Source: Chrysoperla carnea (lineage: Eukaryota > Arthropoda > Insecta > Neuroptera > Chrysopidae). From it: a stretch of 64,000 nt of DNA. Shown in pieces: positions 23,700 through 34,884 of this stretch (the first letter of the stretch is position 1; each line of letters starts with the position of its first letter). Below the pieces are notes generated by a model. The model ran no database searches. It saw nothing but the letters and a program-made list of their open reading frames with translations, and was not told where the DNA came from. Made by a program: the position numbers and the translations under genes. The stretch is taken from NCBI RefSeq assembly GCF_905475395.1, contig NC_058341.1, forward strand, positions 33,123,501 to 33,187,500, given 5' to 3'.

Positions 23700-26600
23700 A
23701 TAGTTCTACTTAGGCTTCATTTTGAAAAACCTCGTCGGAAACTTTAATTAAATAGCAAGCAAAGCTCGATCATCCAGGTATACTAAAACATATAATAAAA
23801 TAAAATTATGAATAGCTGTAGAAAATTTATTTTCGATGTGCAATTCTTGATCAATATCTTGATCCATACTTCTACGCCTAAATATTTCAAATAAATTAAA
23901 TTTGGTTTGTCATCTTTCTTCTTCAGATACACAAAATATGAATGTTTCTGAATAATAATTTGTATTGCCTATTAAAACAATCCAAAATATGGTAGGTATT
24001 ACAAATCATTATTTTTCTTTTAACCTTTCGTTAGTTATAAAAATATCTACAAAAAATTATGGAAGTAAAAAAAAATCTAAAAGTAAAATAAATTATTGTG
24101 ATGAAAATGTCTTCTTTTGTATAAATATAAATATAATGAGCAGCAATATTTATACATCATCATATTATTTATAATTTCCTTAAACGTCCTATGTACCCTG
24201 TCCTTTCACATTATAAACTCCGTTCATTTACATTCGTAACACATGATTATTGGCATGTTTCTTCTTTATCTAAACCAATAATGTTCAATCACCAGTATAG
24301 GTACGGAAATATAACTACCTCTTTTAGTTTTTAAGTTTGCTTGTTGAGGGGAAGACAGATAGAATCTATCATGGCATGGGCAAACGGGATTTACAGAAGT
24401 TCCTTAGACTTCTTGCCTAAAATACGAGTAAGACAGTGACAACCTAACCAGTGAAAACCTAAAGTACGAGTAAGACAGAGAGACAACATTTTTTTTCCTA
24501 CTAATCTCATTACAATTAGAGAAACATAGGTAGGTAGAAGAGTCGTACACCCGTCTCGCTACCTCCTGTATGAGCGAACTTGGATCAAGAGACACACACT
24601 AAAGCTTATAACACACAATAAAGTTATAACAATGATGACTTCGACTTAAAATATCTCGCCCATGCCTATTTATCATTGATAAACTGAAATGTGACTAATT
24701 ATGATTTTATGAACATCTAAATCATGTTTTTTTCTTTCTCATTATTTCTAAACGTTTCAAACTTTAAACTAAAATTTAACATTCGGCTGAATTATTTCAT
24801 AAATATAGGGTACATAAACCCTAATCATGTACGGATATCCATAAATGTAGGCAATTATGTTACATTGGTCTAATGGGAAAACGGTAGATGGATGATATAT
24901 TTACATAGATTTAGTCTCTTTAAGGATGTATGAGCACGGTAGTGGGGACACAAATTCAGAAATATATATTTGTTCAATTTTGATGATGAATTATGTTATA
25001 TTTTGCAGATATCGATAAATTTTATTCTTATTTTCGTCTACAAGTTATAATAAAATTAATCATCAAAATTGAAAATAAGGTACAAATAATTTCAACTACA
25101 AGTCTAAACTTGCTTGGCGCGCGTACTTCTTTAAATACAAATAATAACTTATTGACATATTTTTCGAAATTTTTTCCTAGGAATTGAAAGGAAAATCAAC
25201 TATATTTATTTCAAAGTCTAATTTTTCAAAGGGTTTTTTAGTAGATATGTAAAAAGTATATAATATATTAAATCTTTCAAGCGTAAGTTTATGTGTGTAT
25301 AGGGTACGTAAATATAATTATGTAAAAAGAGTAAATACAACCTGAATGAACTATAAGCCTTCCACTTTTTTCTAATACCTCCCTTATTTCACAAATATAC
25401 AGGACGCTTTTGTAAATAAAAAAAATGAGACTCTTAGAAACAAATACAAACTATCAATACTTCCATTCCAGCTTGCACTAATACTGGAATAATTTCAAGT
25501 ACGTTAAGAGGCAAATGTCCCCCCCCCCTCTTTGTGATTAAACAATCGAAAGCACATTTATATATAGGAAAAATTGCGTCCTAATATGTATGCTGCGTTC
25601 GTTCGTTCACATTTTTTCGATCTGATTTCTGGTGAATGAAAGATAGCAACGATTTCGTATTCGCCTCAATCGTTGCGTTACATCGGAACCAAAGATTTTT
25701 GCCCAAGTGTTTCAATTTCGATTCCGGATGTCAAAACCAAATGTAGGATCTTCTTCCTACTAAAAATGATGAATATCTTCATAGACAATGCAAAACACTC
25801 GAAGATTTAACGAAATAAAAGTAATACTTATATATCAATAATCTAACTGATCTTGTACAAGATCAATAAGAAATAGTAATCACAAAGTCTTTAGAATACC
25901 AAAATATTCTGAGAATGCGTTTCAAGTTTTGAATGCGTTTCATAAAGTTGAGATGATGGACTATTCGGAAAATGTTAAGAAATTAGAAATTTTGATAGGT
26001 AGTAAAGTTACAGAAAATCAATTAAAAAATAATTTATTACAACCATTTTTTTTTGTAGAACTAATATTTACAGAAATATTAACGAATATTTAATTTATTA
26101 ATTTTTAAATTTAAAAAAATATTTTGCAACTTCCGGCCCGTGATACCAGTAATTCTTGCATACATAGCGCACTTTTAGCTTACCTCTTTCATTATTCTCA
26201 TACCAACAGCTTGTTTAAAGTATAATTCCTAAAATGTAGACATCCTATACTAACATTTTGTTATATTTAAACACGAAGGAAAAACATATTTTTAGTATTA
26301 AATATAATATCTCCCATGTTTCTTTCCATTCATCATTATAATATGTTATTATTGACGTCTTCTATACAATGAATATAATATTTTAGATATTTTATTATTG
26401 ATAGTAAAAGACAGTATATAATAAATATAATATAGTCAACTATAATATTATATATATCTTCATACCACATTTAGTACTATAAATAATTTTTATGCTATAT
26501 TAAATATGAAGTCTTCATATTTTTCAATCTATCAACGGAATTTATACGGAAATTTTTATGAAGTTATGAAGAGAATACATTCACAGTCCTTAAAGATGAC

Positions 26601-27790
26601 CTTGGAATAATCTAGAAAGTGGGTTTATGTAATTTATTGTGTATTCAATATCTATATTTGAATTTGTTCGGGTTACGTCATGAAAGAAGAAAGTCGAAAC
26701 AGATAAAAAAACGAAAGGAAACACTAAGAACAGGATTTTGCTCGCTACTAAATACACTACTATACATGTGGTTTAAAATTGGAACCTCTAATTCGCTTTA
26801 CACAATTTTAATGTGGAAATTGATGATAAAAATTCCAAAGGTTTTATGTTTTAAGGTCATTTTTATCGTTTTTTTAGAGAAATACAAAACATGCATTATT
26901 AATCCTGATATAAAAACTACAGATTCGATTAAAAAAAATGTTGTTTGCATATTTACATACATTTTTTTATAATTAATTATTTTCCATTCGTGAAGAAAAA
27001 GTTATGCGAATGCATGCCTTTAAAAATATATACAACACCATTGATTTTTATTCGTTGACTGCAGGAATAAAATCTCGGTTCAAATGAGAAAAATAGTTAA
27101 TGTACATAAATAAATTAATACCACCTATATAAGTATTAAAATAAATTGTTTTCCATTAAAAAGTCAGTTCAAAACAAATCACTAAAATACATTATATTTT
27201 AATGTTATATTTTTTTTATAGCTAATTCTAAACTTTTAAGTGTTATGCAACACAACGATTTAGAATCATATAAGTTAATGTGTATATTGTAAAACTTTTA
27301 TGAGTTAATGAGTATTTGTGTATACAAGGTGTCTTTTTAAAGTTGAAAAATTTAGTCGAGGAAACTTCTCATTCATTTTCAAATGAAATCCCACTCTGAT
27401 TCATAATTGACAAACATTAGATGGATACTTTAAGTAAGAAAGTTGTTCTTTATAACTAAGCAAACATTTTTTTATAAACCGTATATTTCAACAGTAATTT
27501 ATAGCAAAAATATACCCTTTTAAACGTTCATTCGATTTGAACAAAAATGGTCTTTACAGAAAAACAAACCATTTTTATTGGATTTGATGGACAATTTTTT
27601 TTTTCGAAGAGTACCTAGATTTCGTAGAAACAATTATCATCAATAACAATTTTTATACGAAAGAGCGATTTTGAGTAAAACTTTCAGTCCATTTTTGCCT
27701 AAGCTGTACGGTTTGCGGAAAAATGTTTCGAACAAAATATGTTACTTTTTTAATCAATAACAACTTTTTTATTTAAATTATTGTTCATCT
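23700..27790. other. No supported gene; scattered old repeats
   Basis: AT-rich. A direct repeat of 'acgagtaagacag' (near 24425 and 24463) lies inside a repeat-like block at 24340-24660. The piece at 24862-24912 ('gggaaaacggtagatgg') has a relative at 42568-42618. There is a C run at 25510-25521. A 117-codon plus frame at 26619-26972 is rejected as noise. Confidence 0.4.
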
Positions 27791-27799
27791 ATAGATTAC

Positions 27800-28586
27800 T
27801 AGTTAGAATACAGTGAGTTAGAAATAGAATAGAGTGAGTCTGTCAAGTCTGCGTAAGATGTGCGCCTACACACCCACAGCCAAACAAAAGTTGATTTTTT
27901 GCCGAAAAATTTTGAACTACGAATAGTGAGGTTAATTTTGAAATTGAAGAAAGCAGGAGAAATTGTGGTAAATTTTCTTTTCTACAGCTTTTCGTATTAT
28001 ATAAATTATAATTATATAAAAATTACATATTAGTTTTTGAAATTACATACGATAATTATAGAAGCTTTTTCTCACTCAAAGTTTATCAGATCTGAAATCT
28101 ACAAAGGTATTTTCTTCTAAATATTTTTTATTCTCTATGGTTCTGCTTTTCTAATAATATAGTTTTGGGACAGCATGTATTTGAGATTATCTTGTTTATA
28201 ATTATTTTAGCTATAAAATCGAATAGGTCATGATACTAATGAAAAATTGAAAAAGAATTAATGATGGATATAACTTTTGATTTTTAATCCTCTAATATAG
28301 TAATGATCTTATTTAAGCATGCGTGAAAACGATCTCAACAGAAAATAGTCGTGAAAGTTTGGATTGCTGGGTTACGGATTTATGAGATATACAGTTCCTG
28401 TAGGATAGCATACAGTAACCGTGTTTTTAAGCGTTTTGTTAGACTTCGTGAAATAGATTTTTAACGCTTTTTACCCAAGAAAGCTTGACTAATTTACATA
28501 GAAACGATAAAAAATCTACAAATTTCTTTTCATCGCGGGTAACACCACTCTCTTTAACCGCGGGTAACGCCGCGGGACGCAGCTAG
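27800..28586 (+). mobile_element. Helitron-like 3' region
   Basis: The 3' end is very characteristic: 'catcgcgggtaacaccac' then 'aaccgcgggtaacgcc', 'gcgggacgcag', CTAG (28583-28586) and a host T. The CGCGG/CCGCG pairing gives the subterminal stem. GC-rich text earlier (27840-27900, 'gcgcctacacacccacagcc') may belong to it. The 5' TC end is not identified and no Rep/helicase is encoded; the left limit is a guess. Confidence 0.5.
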
Positions 28587-29228
28587 TTAAGAATATTTCC
28601 AATAACTTGAAATCATCTGCTTTATTCTTTGAAAAACTTTAAGGTTTCAAATATTATAAACCACTTTTTTAATTTTCAAAATTTGAAAAGAAATTTTTGG
28701 AAATAATTTTGGTCTTAGCATTATTCTTGTAAAACCATTATTTGATTATGACGCCATTCCTAAAATTCGAAAAATTCAAGAAACTGTAAATTTAAAAAAA
28801 TATTAGTAAAAAAAAAACAATCCAGTTTCAAAAAGCAGAGTCTCTTGGTGGATTACTTTAGAGCTCCCTTGTAGAAATAAAAAAGTATATTACAAAAAAG
28901 TATATTAACTTGTACAAAAAAGTATATTATTTATATATTCTTCTGATTCATTTAATAAGAAGATTATGAAACGTTTGGAAAAGATCGTGTTTTGTATACA
29001 AAAACTCTGAAATACTATTAATACTTGTATAGATAGATATACTGAAAAATTGAGTCTTTAATATTCTTTTTTTTTATCATATTTATTTATTTAAAACATG
29101 TATTTTTTTTTCGAAATATACTAAGTAATAAAAAGTGATAGACCGGGTTTTTTTAATGGATGCATTTTGTTCAATTCTTCAAAATGAGACAGTTATTCAA
29201 CTTTTCCCATTTATTATCTTTTAGTTAT
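28587..29228. other. No feature seen
   Basis: AT-rich non-coding sequence. Confidence 0.4.
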
Positions 29229-29767
29229 TATACCATGCATATATATAATATGCAAGTTATACTAAGTTTAGTCCCAAGTTTGTAACGCTTAAAAATATTG
29301 ATGCCATGAACAAAATTTTGGTATAGGTGTTTATAAAATCACCTAATTAGTCCATTTTCGGTTGTCTGTCCGTCTGGCCGTCTGTCCGTCTGTCTGTCAA
29401 CACTGGAAAACTAACTCAAAATCGAAAAAAGATAACAAGCTGAAATTTTCATAGCGTACTCAGGACGTAACAAGTGAGGTCGAGTTCGTAAATGAGCAAC
29501 ATAGGTCAATTGGGTCTTGAGTCCGTAGGACTCATCATGTAAACCGTTAGAGATAGAACAAAAGTTTTAATGTAAAAAATGTTCCTTATGCAAAAATAAA
29601 CAACTTTTGTTCGAAACATTTTTTCGTGAACATTATTGTTTACTCGTGAGAGCACAAATTAGGCGTAAATTGTATAGTATGTATTATATCGGAATATCAG
29701 TTATGTATGTGGGACATGTATGTATGTGTAATATGATATAGTAATCAACACTGTCTATGCATGGTAT
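29229..29767 (+). mobile_element. TATACC-ended non-autonomous repeat, copy 3
   Basis: The best-preserved copy. 12-bp terminal inverted repeats are 'ataccatgcata' at the left and 'tatgcatggtat' ending at 29767. Inside are 'ttagtcccaagtttgtaacg', a GTCTGTCCGTCTG minisatellite near 29365 and 'aatgagcaacataggtcaat'. No ORF. Confidence 0.7.
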
Positions 29768-30634
29768 TTCAACAATTAACTCAGTCAATTGTTTGTTTTC
29801 ACTTGTTTTTTAGTATTTTTCTTTAGACTATCAAAGAGCCAGAGTTCGATTCAGTTGTTAATTAATATCAGACACTATAATACAATCTCTACCTATCAGA
29901 TTTTTTTTCATCTGTAATCTTTAAGTGAAGTTTAAAATTTTGGTAAAATTTGATGTAAAAAATTTTTTTCTTGAATGCTGGGGTTCACTATATTTAAATT
30001 CTCTTTTGTTACTTTAACAGTAAGTAAAATCAATGTAGAGAATTTTTGCATTACAATTAAAATTATTATCCAAAATTAAAATTGTTTCCTATTTCTTTAA
30101 CAAATCATTTCATTTGATTCATTTAACTAAAAATTGAAAATGAAGCAGAATGATTTAGTCCGACATTATTTCTGATCGAAAGATTGAGTAGAAATTCTTA
30201 GTAAATATATTTTTAAATCCTTTTACCAACAAACTTAAATTATAAAAAATTAGTTTAATTTAAACAATGTAAATCGGACTACTTACTACTCAACGAAAGA
30301 ATTAGATTAGAGACATTTATTTAAAAACTCAATATAAGTTACAAGATTCGGTATCAGCAAACGTCTTAGAAACAAGTAATACCTTGTTTTCATCGATGTG
30401 ACAATGATTTTATTTATGGAAATTTATAAATAAAAACATTTTACAATAATCTTCGAGAAATATGGGTAGGTATAGAAAATTCAAATATCACTTGATAATT
30501 TTAAAAAACTTGATAAACTAGCAGCTATGAAAATATATCAGACAGTTACTCAAACTTTAGAAAAACCTGGAAGTTTTTTTTTTCAAATTGGCCAACAGAT
30601 TTTGCGAATAATTAAAAAATTAACTGCCTTTTTA

Positions 30635-30960
30635 CCCGACTGAGGGACGTAAAGCAGTCGAATTGTACTTTTCAGTCTATATATATATATGTATGCACGT
30701 GTGTGTGTCCTTTGTGGCCAAAGAGGTTAGATAACATACAGGTTTAAAAGCATAGGAAACGCATAACTAAGCATAACTGAATTATTGACCGCTAAAAAAG
30801 ACACAAAAAAAGAGACCGTCTTCGTTCTGTGTCTCGCAGCCTGACAAAGCGCGAATATTAATATTTTGAATTATTGTATAAACACGTGCATGTCTGTGTA
30901 TATCATAGAGGTAATATACGACAGACAGAGGCAGCTATACAGTCGGGACCCGCTAAAACG
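30635..30960 (+). mobile_element. Dispersed repeat with CCCGACTG ends
   Basis: Begins 'cccgactgagggacgtaaag' and ends 'cagtcgggacccgctaaaa', giving an 8-bp CCCGACTG/CAGTCGGG inverted end pair. A TATG/GTGT microsatellite lies near the left end. The same sequence at about 47970-48295 is part of the second duplicate, so it predates the duplication. Confidence 0.4.
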
Positions 30961-31159
30961 CGTATTTTTATTTATTTTTATTTTTTTTATTTTTACATTT
31001 TTGACGATAACTGTATAAAGTATTAAACAATTCTATTGATTGTGGAATTCTCTGGTTTAAAAAATTGGCATGACATGAATATGAAACGGATGCTAGCTAG
31101 AGTTGTTAAACGGAAGTCACGACTAGGTAAAAAATAAGTTTTTTTTAAAACAAAATTTA

Positions 31160-31163
31160 AGTA
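31160..31163. repeat. AGTA target-site duplication, left
   Basis: AGTA directly precedes TGTAAG of the left LTR. The same four bases follow the right LTR at 36331-36334. The undisrupted duplicate at 48491 has one AGTA, so this is a genuine 4-bp duplication. Confidence 0.9.
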
Positions 31164-31435
31164 TGTAAGTTATTAATTTATTGAATAAATAACGAGATTG
31201 TATTTAATCCTGAAAGGAATATATTGACAAAATTATATAAAGGAATTACACTAAATTTACAAACAAAAACATACCTGAAAGGAATAAATTAAATTACAAC
31301 GTTATTTAATAGAATGTCCACTAATAAACGTTTATGATTCTAACACAATATAAATTATAAAAATCTTTAGTTCAGGTATGTCAATTGAAACAAAAGTAAA
31401 CAATTATATCACTATGGAAGTGATAATAATTTACA
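31164..31435 (-). repeat. 3' LTR
   Basis: 272 bp, identical by eye to the right LTR. In the element sense it starts TGTAAATTATT and ends TTACA. The pol stop codon lies in bases 3-5 of this LTR. Confidence 0.95.
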
Positions 31436-31905
31436 CCTTCCCCCCCGAAGTCATTTTTTGCGAAGTAAAAGGTGACAGCTTACTGCTATGAAAATAATTT
31501 GATTCACTTCTTTTCTTGCCACAATCAACTTCATAAAACGAAGATGAAATCCGGCTTAATATTTTAAAAGGCCCAAGGCGAACTTTGTCCATTTTATTGC
31601 GATTTAATTTGTTCCCATTCTCTACGTACACAAGATCTCCAATTTCAAATTGAAAAGTTGTTCGATTTTTGTCAACTCTTTTTTTATTTTCCATAAAACT
31701 TCTGGATGAATTAATGAAAGCTTGCTGGCGGTCTTCAGCTAAATCACTAGGTTCATATATTGGCGAAATGTTTGATTTCTTGCCTAGGAGCAGATATTGT
31801 GGCTCATAGTTAGTAGAGCTATGAATCGTTGAGTTATAATTTTCAACACATTCAGCAGCAATCGTAGGCCATGCTCGTTTATCTCCATCAATAATTTTAT
31901 GGTTC
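31431..31905 (-). pseudogene. pol 3' part: integrase C-terminus
   Basis: Carries the last integrase segment. An ENYNSTIHSSTNYEP block comes first, and near the end RLGPFKIL, the GPY/F module of Ty3/gypsy integrases, then a basic Ser-rich tail. The first ~50 codons repeat the end of the upstream integrase block because of a 151-bp tandem duplication, which moves this part out of frame with the rest of pol. The frame ends at TAA, two bases into the LTR plus one codon, so coding, purine tract and LTR overlap. Confidence 0.85.
31436..31447 (-). promoter_or_regulatory. Polypurine tract
   Basis: On the element strand the bases directly before the 3' LTR read CGGGGGGGAAGG, a purine tract of the kind that primes plus-strand DNA. 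It overlaps the last codons of pol. Confidence 0.85.
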
Positions 31906-32052
31906 ATATATTGGCGAAATGTTTGATTTCTTGCCTAGGAGCAGATATTGTGGCTCATAGTTAGTAGAGCTATGAATCGTTGAGTTATAATTTTCAACAC
32001 ATTCAGCAGCAATCGTAGGCCATGCTCGTTTATCTCCATCAATAATTTTACA
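31751..32052 (-). repeat. 151-bp tandem duplication inside integrase
   Basis: The unit starting 'gttcatatattggcg' at 31751 is repeated from 31902. The period is 151 bases, not a multiple of three, so the second unit shifts the frame. The two units are identical by eye, so the event is recent, possibly a slip during reverse transcription. Confidence 0.9.
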
Positions 32053-33247
32053 CCTAATTCTATTAACTAGAGTTTGATTTAAACGTTCGTTGAGACCATT
32101 TGAACTTGCACAATCTATGCTTGTAAAAACAAGTTGGATACCTCTTCTATTTAGGTAATTTTTGAGTTCTACGGAATTTAGTCCAGTATATTGATCGGCA
32201 AGAATCAACTTTATTTTATTATTTTTAGCGATCGGATGTATAAGATTTATAAAATCTTTTGCGCATTGGCTTTTTGTAGTAGAAATCCAAGCATACCTGC
32301 TAAAATGATCCACTAGTATGTGCATAAATTTCTTTATAGACTTATTTCCGGCAAAACCACCCACTGTATCTATGGACAATATTTCATAGGGTTCTGTTGC
32401 AGGTCCAATTCTTGACAATTTTCCAATCAATCTTCCTCGGCGAGTTTTACTTTGCCTACATGTCACACAGCCTTTACAAAAGTCAATGATAAGTTTATCT
32501 AAATTTTTGAAATAGTAGTGTTGTCGTATTTTGTTTCTCATTTGTGCAACACCAATGTGACCATAGTGATTGTGCAACTTGTTAATTATTTCAAGGCCTA
32601 ACTTTTCCGATACAAAAATCCGCTTTCTTCCTTTTAACATCTTAAATATAATATCGTGTCTACGCTCAGTTCCCTTTGCAGTTGTAAGTTCTCTTTGATT
32701 TTCATATTGATCCCTCTTTATTTCAGACAATTCTATTAAATTGACCACTTGAATGACATCTTCATTTTCGAAATATTCTAAAACTGGTTGCCGTGATAGT
32801 AAATCAGCGATAATATTTTCTTTTCCTTTTTTATATATTATCTGGAAATTAAATTGTGACAAGTAGTGGACCAGATCGCCAAGAATCTCATCAGTTCGTG
32901 ACTTTGTTCTTAAATTTTCCAATGGTTTATGGTCACTACAAACGAAAAACTTTCGTCCAATAAGATAGTATTTCCAGTATTTAATGGCTTCTTTTATCGC
33001 CTTGCATTCTAAATGAATCGTTTCCATTTTCTTTTCTCTTTCTGACAGTTTTCTAGAAAAATAAGCTACAGGGTGTAATAGACCATCTGACTGTGGTTGC
33101 CTCAAAGTCGCTCCAAGTCCTTTTTGACTAGCGTCTGTGTCAATGTAAACATCTTTTTCGACATCATAAATTGATAAAATTGGACGGGAACACAGATATT
33201 CTTTGATCATGGAGAAGCTGCGTTCACATTCTTCCGTCCAAATAAAT
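31902..33247 (-). pseudogene. pol middle part: RNase H and integrase
   Basis: RNase H comes first: IDTDAS, then HLECKA, CSDHKPL and ADLLSR, supplying the D-E-D-D acidic residues. The integrase zinc-binding module follows (HNHYGH and CVTC). The catalytic core has D in LSIDTVGG, D in ILADQY and E in NGLNERLNQ, with exactly 35 residues between the last D and E. The product would process tRNA/RNA-DNA hybrids and insert the element. The part is separated from reverse transcriptase by a frame break in an A run and ends in the tandem duplication. Confidence 0.9.
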
Positions 33248-33253
33248 TCAGTA

Positions 33254-33262
33254 TTTTTTTTT
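33254..33262 (-). other. Frame break in an A9 run of pol
   Basis: Nine consecutive A on the element strand between the reverse transcriptase thumb and RNase H. The frames on either side differ by one base. Either a real slip mutation or an assembly error in a homopolymer would explain it. A programmed slip is possible but less likely. Confidence 0.7.
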
Positions 33263-34304
33263 CAGCAATCTGTGAAGGGGCTCAAATTTTTGAGCACTAT
33301 GATCGATATATTTTATAAAGTAATTTATTGTTCCTAGAACACTTCGAACCCCAGATTTATCTGTAGGTCTTTTCAAATTTTTTATTGCCTTTAAATTTTC
33401 TTGTGCTGGTGATATTTTATTTTCTTCAATGTAATGGCCAAGATACTTAACCGATTGGGCTGCAAATTTACACTTTTCGAGCTTTAATTTAAATCCTTCT
33501 TCTCCTATTACTTCAAGAAATCTTGAGATATGTTGCATGTGATCTTTCCAATTGCGTGAGAAAATAAGACAGTCATCCATGTAGTTGACGCAAAACTCAT
33601 CTAGGTTATTTCGTCTTATAATATTTGAAAGTATGCGTTGAAAGATTGCAGGAGCATTTTTCAATCTAAAAGGTAATACTTTGAACATAAATTTCCCGTA
33701 CTTTGTAACGAAAGAAGTTTTCTCACGGTCCTTTTCTTTTAACCTAATACACCAAAAAGCGGAGTTTATATCAACAACAGTAAAGTATTTACATTTCGAA
33801 ACTTTTTCCGTTATATCATTTATTGTTGGAAATGGGTAGCACTCTGGGATAGTTATTTTATTTAAGTTTCTAAAATCGATGCAAAGCCTTGATTTTCTTC
33901 CATCTTCTTTTTTATATGCGAGTGTTACCGGTGATGCGAACGGTGAATCAGATTCCTCTATTAGATCGGATGCTAGTAATTTCTGTACTTGATCTTTGAT
34001 TTCACGTTCATCTGGTATAGAACATTTATAAGGGCGGGCCGTAACATATTCATCTCTCATTAACTTTATTTCGGCCTCTCTAGACTTTACTTTACCGACA
34101 TCAAATTTATTTTTGGCAAAAATTTTCTTGTGATTTTCAATAATATTTAAAAGTTCTACTTTTTTTTCATATCCATCTATGTGATCTAATTTAGGTTTGA
34201 ACTGATTTTCATTAGTTTCTTCTTGATGGTAAATTCTAATATTTTCAGTGTTTTTCTCTTCTTTTTCATTTTCATTGATTTTACCTTCTTTATTAAAATT
34301 TTTA

Positions 34305-34448
34305 ACATCTTTATTATCTTCTTTCTTTACATCTCTATTATCTTCTCTCTTTACATCTCTATTATCTTCTTTATTGACATCTTTATTATCTTCTTTCTTT
34401 ACATCTATATTATCTTCTTTCTTTACATTTTCTTTATCTTCTTTATTT
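34305..34448 (-). repeat. 24-bp coding minisatellite in pol
   Basis: Five 24-bp units starting at 34305, 34329, 34353, 34377 and 34401, plus a diverged sixth to 34448. They encode an acidic-basic octapeptide of the form EDNxDVKK between protease and reverse transcriptase. The period keeps the frame. Confidence 0.9.
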
Positions 34449-34884
34449 TCATTTGTAATTATTTTGTTAGAAATTTCACAAGATTTCTTCTGATTTTGAT
34501 TACTTCTTATTTGGAGCATCTCATCATTTTTAGGTTTTTGGTATATGTTTAAATTCTCGTCTTGAATTAGTTTAAATTTTTTAATAGCATCTAAACCTAG
34601 TAACAGGTCATAAGAAAATTCTGAATTTTTAACTACAAAAGTATTCAAATTGTTTGTAATATTTCCAATTTTAAGCTTTATGTTTGCCCGGGCCGAACTA
34701 AAATTGAAACCATTAATTGTCTTGAATGCAGTGTTATGCTTTAACAAACTTGTTTTTAATACATCTACAACTCTTTGATTAATTAGACTCACGTTAGATC
34801 CTGAGTCATACACTGCTTTTATTTTCATTTTATCATCAATAATTACGTTTACATGAATTAATGGAATCAAATTATCCGGGCTCT

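Noticed and set aside
26619..26972. 117-codon plus-strand ORF
   Set aside because: No family motif, AT-driven residues (I, K, L, F, Y), no splice partners or neighbouring exons; likely chance in AT-rich sequence.
34305..34448. CRISPR-like regular repeats
   Set aside because: Contiguous 24-bp units without spacers, in frame inside pol of a eukaryotic element.
34223..34552. Plus-strand ORFs rich in F, I, L and S
   Set aside because: They are antisense shadows of the octapeptide minisatellite in pol.
34868..34870. TTG as a separate start codon for pol
   Set aside because: The frame is open upstream to the slippery heptamer; frameshifting explains expression better than a non-ATG start.
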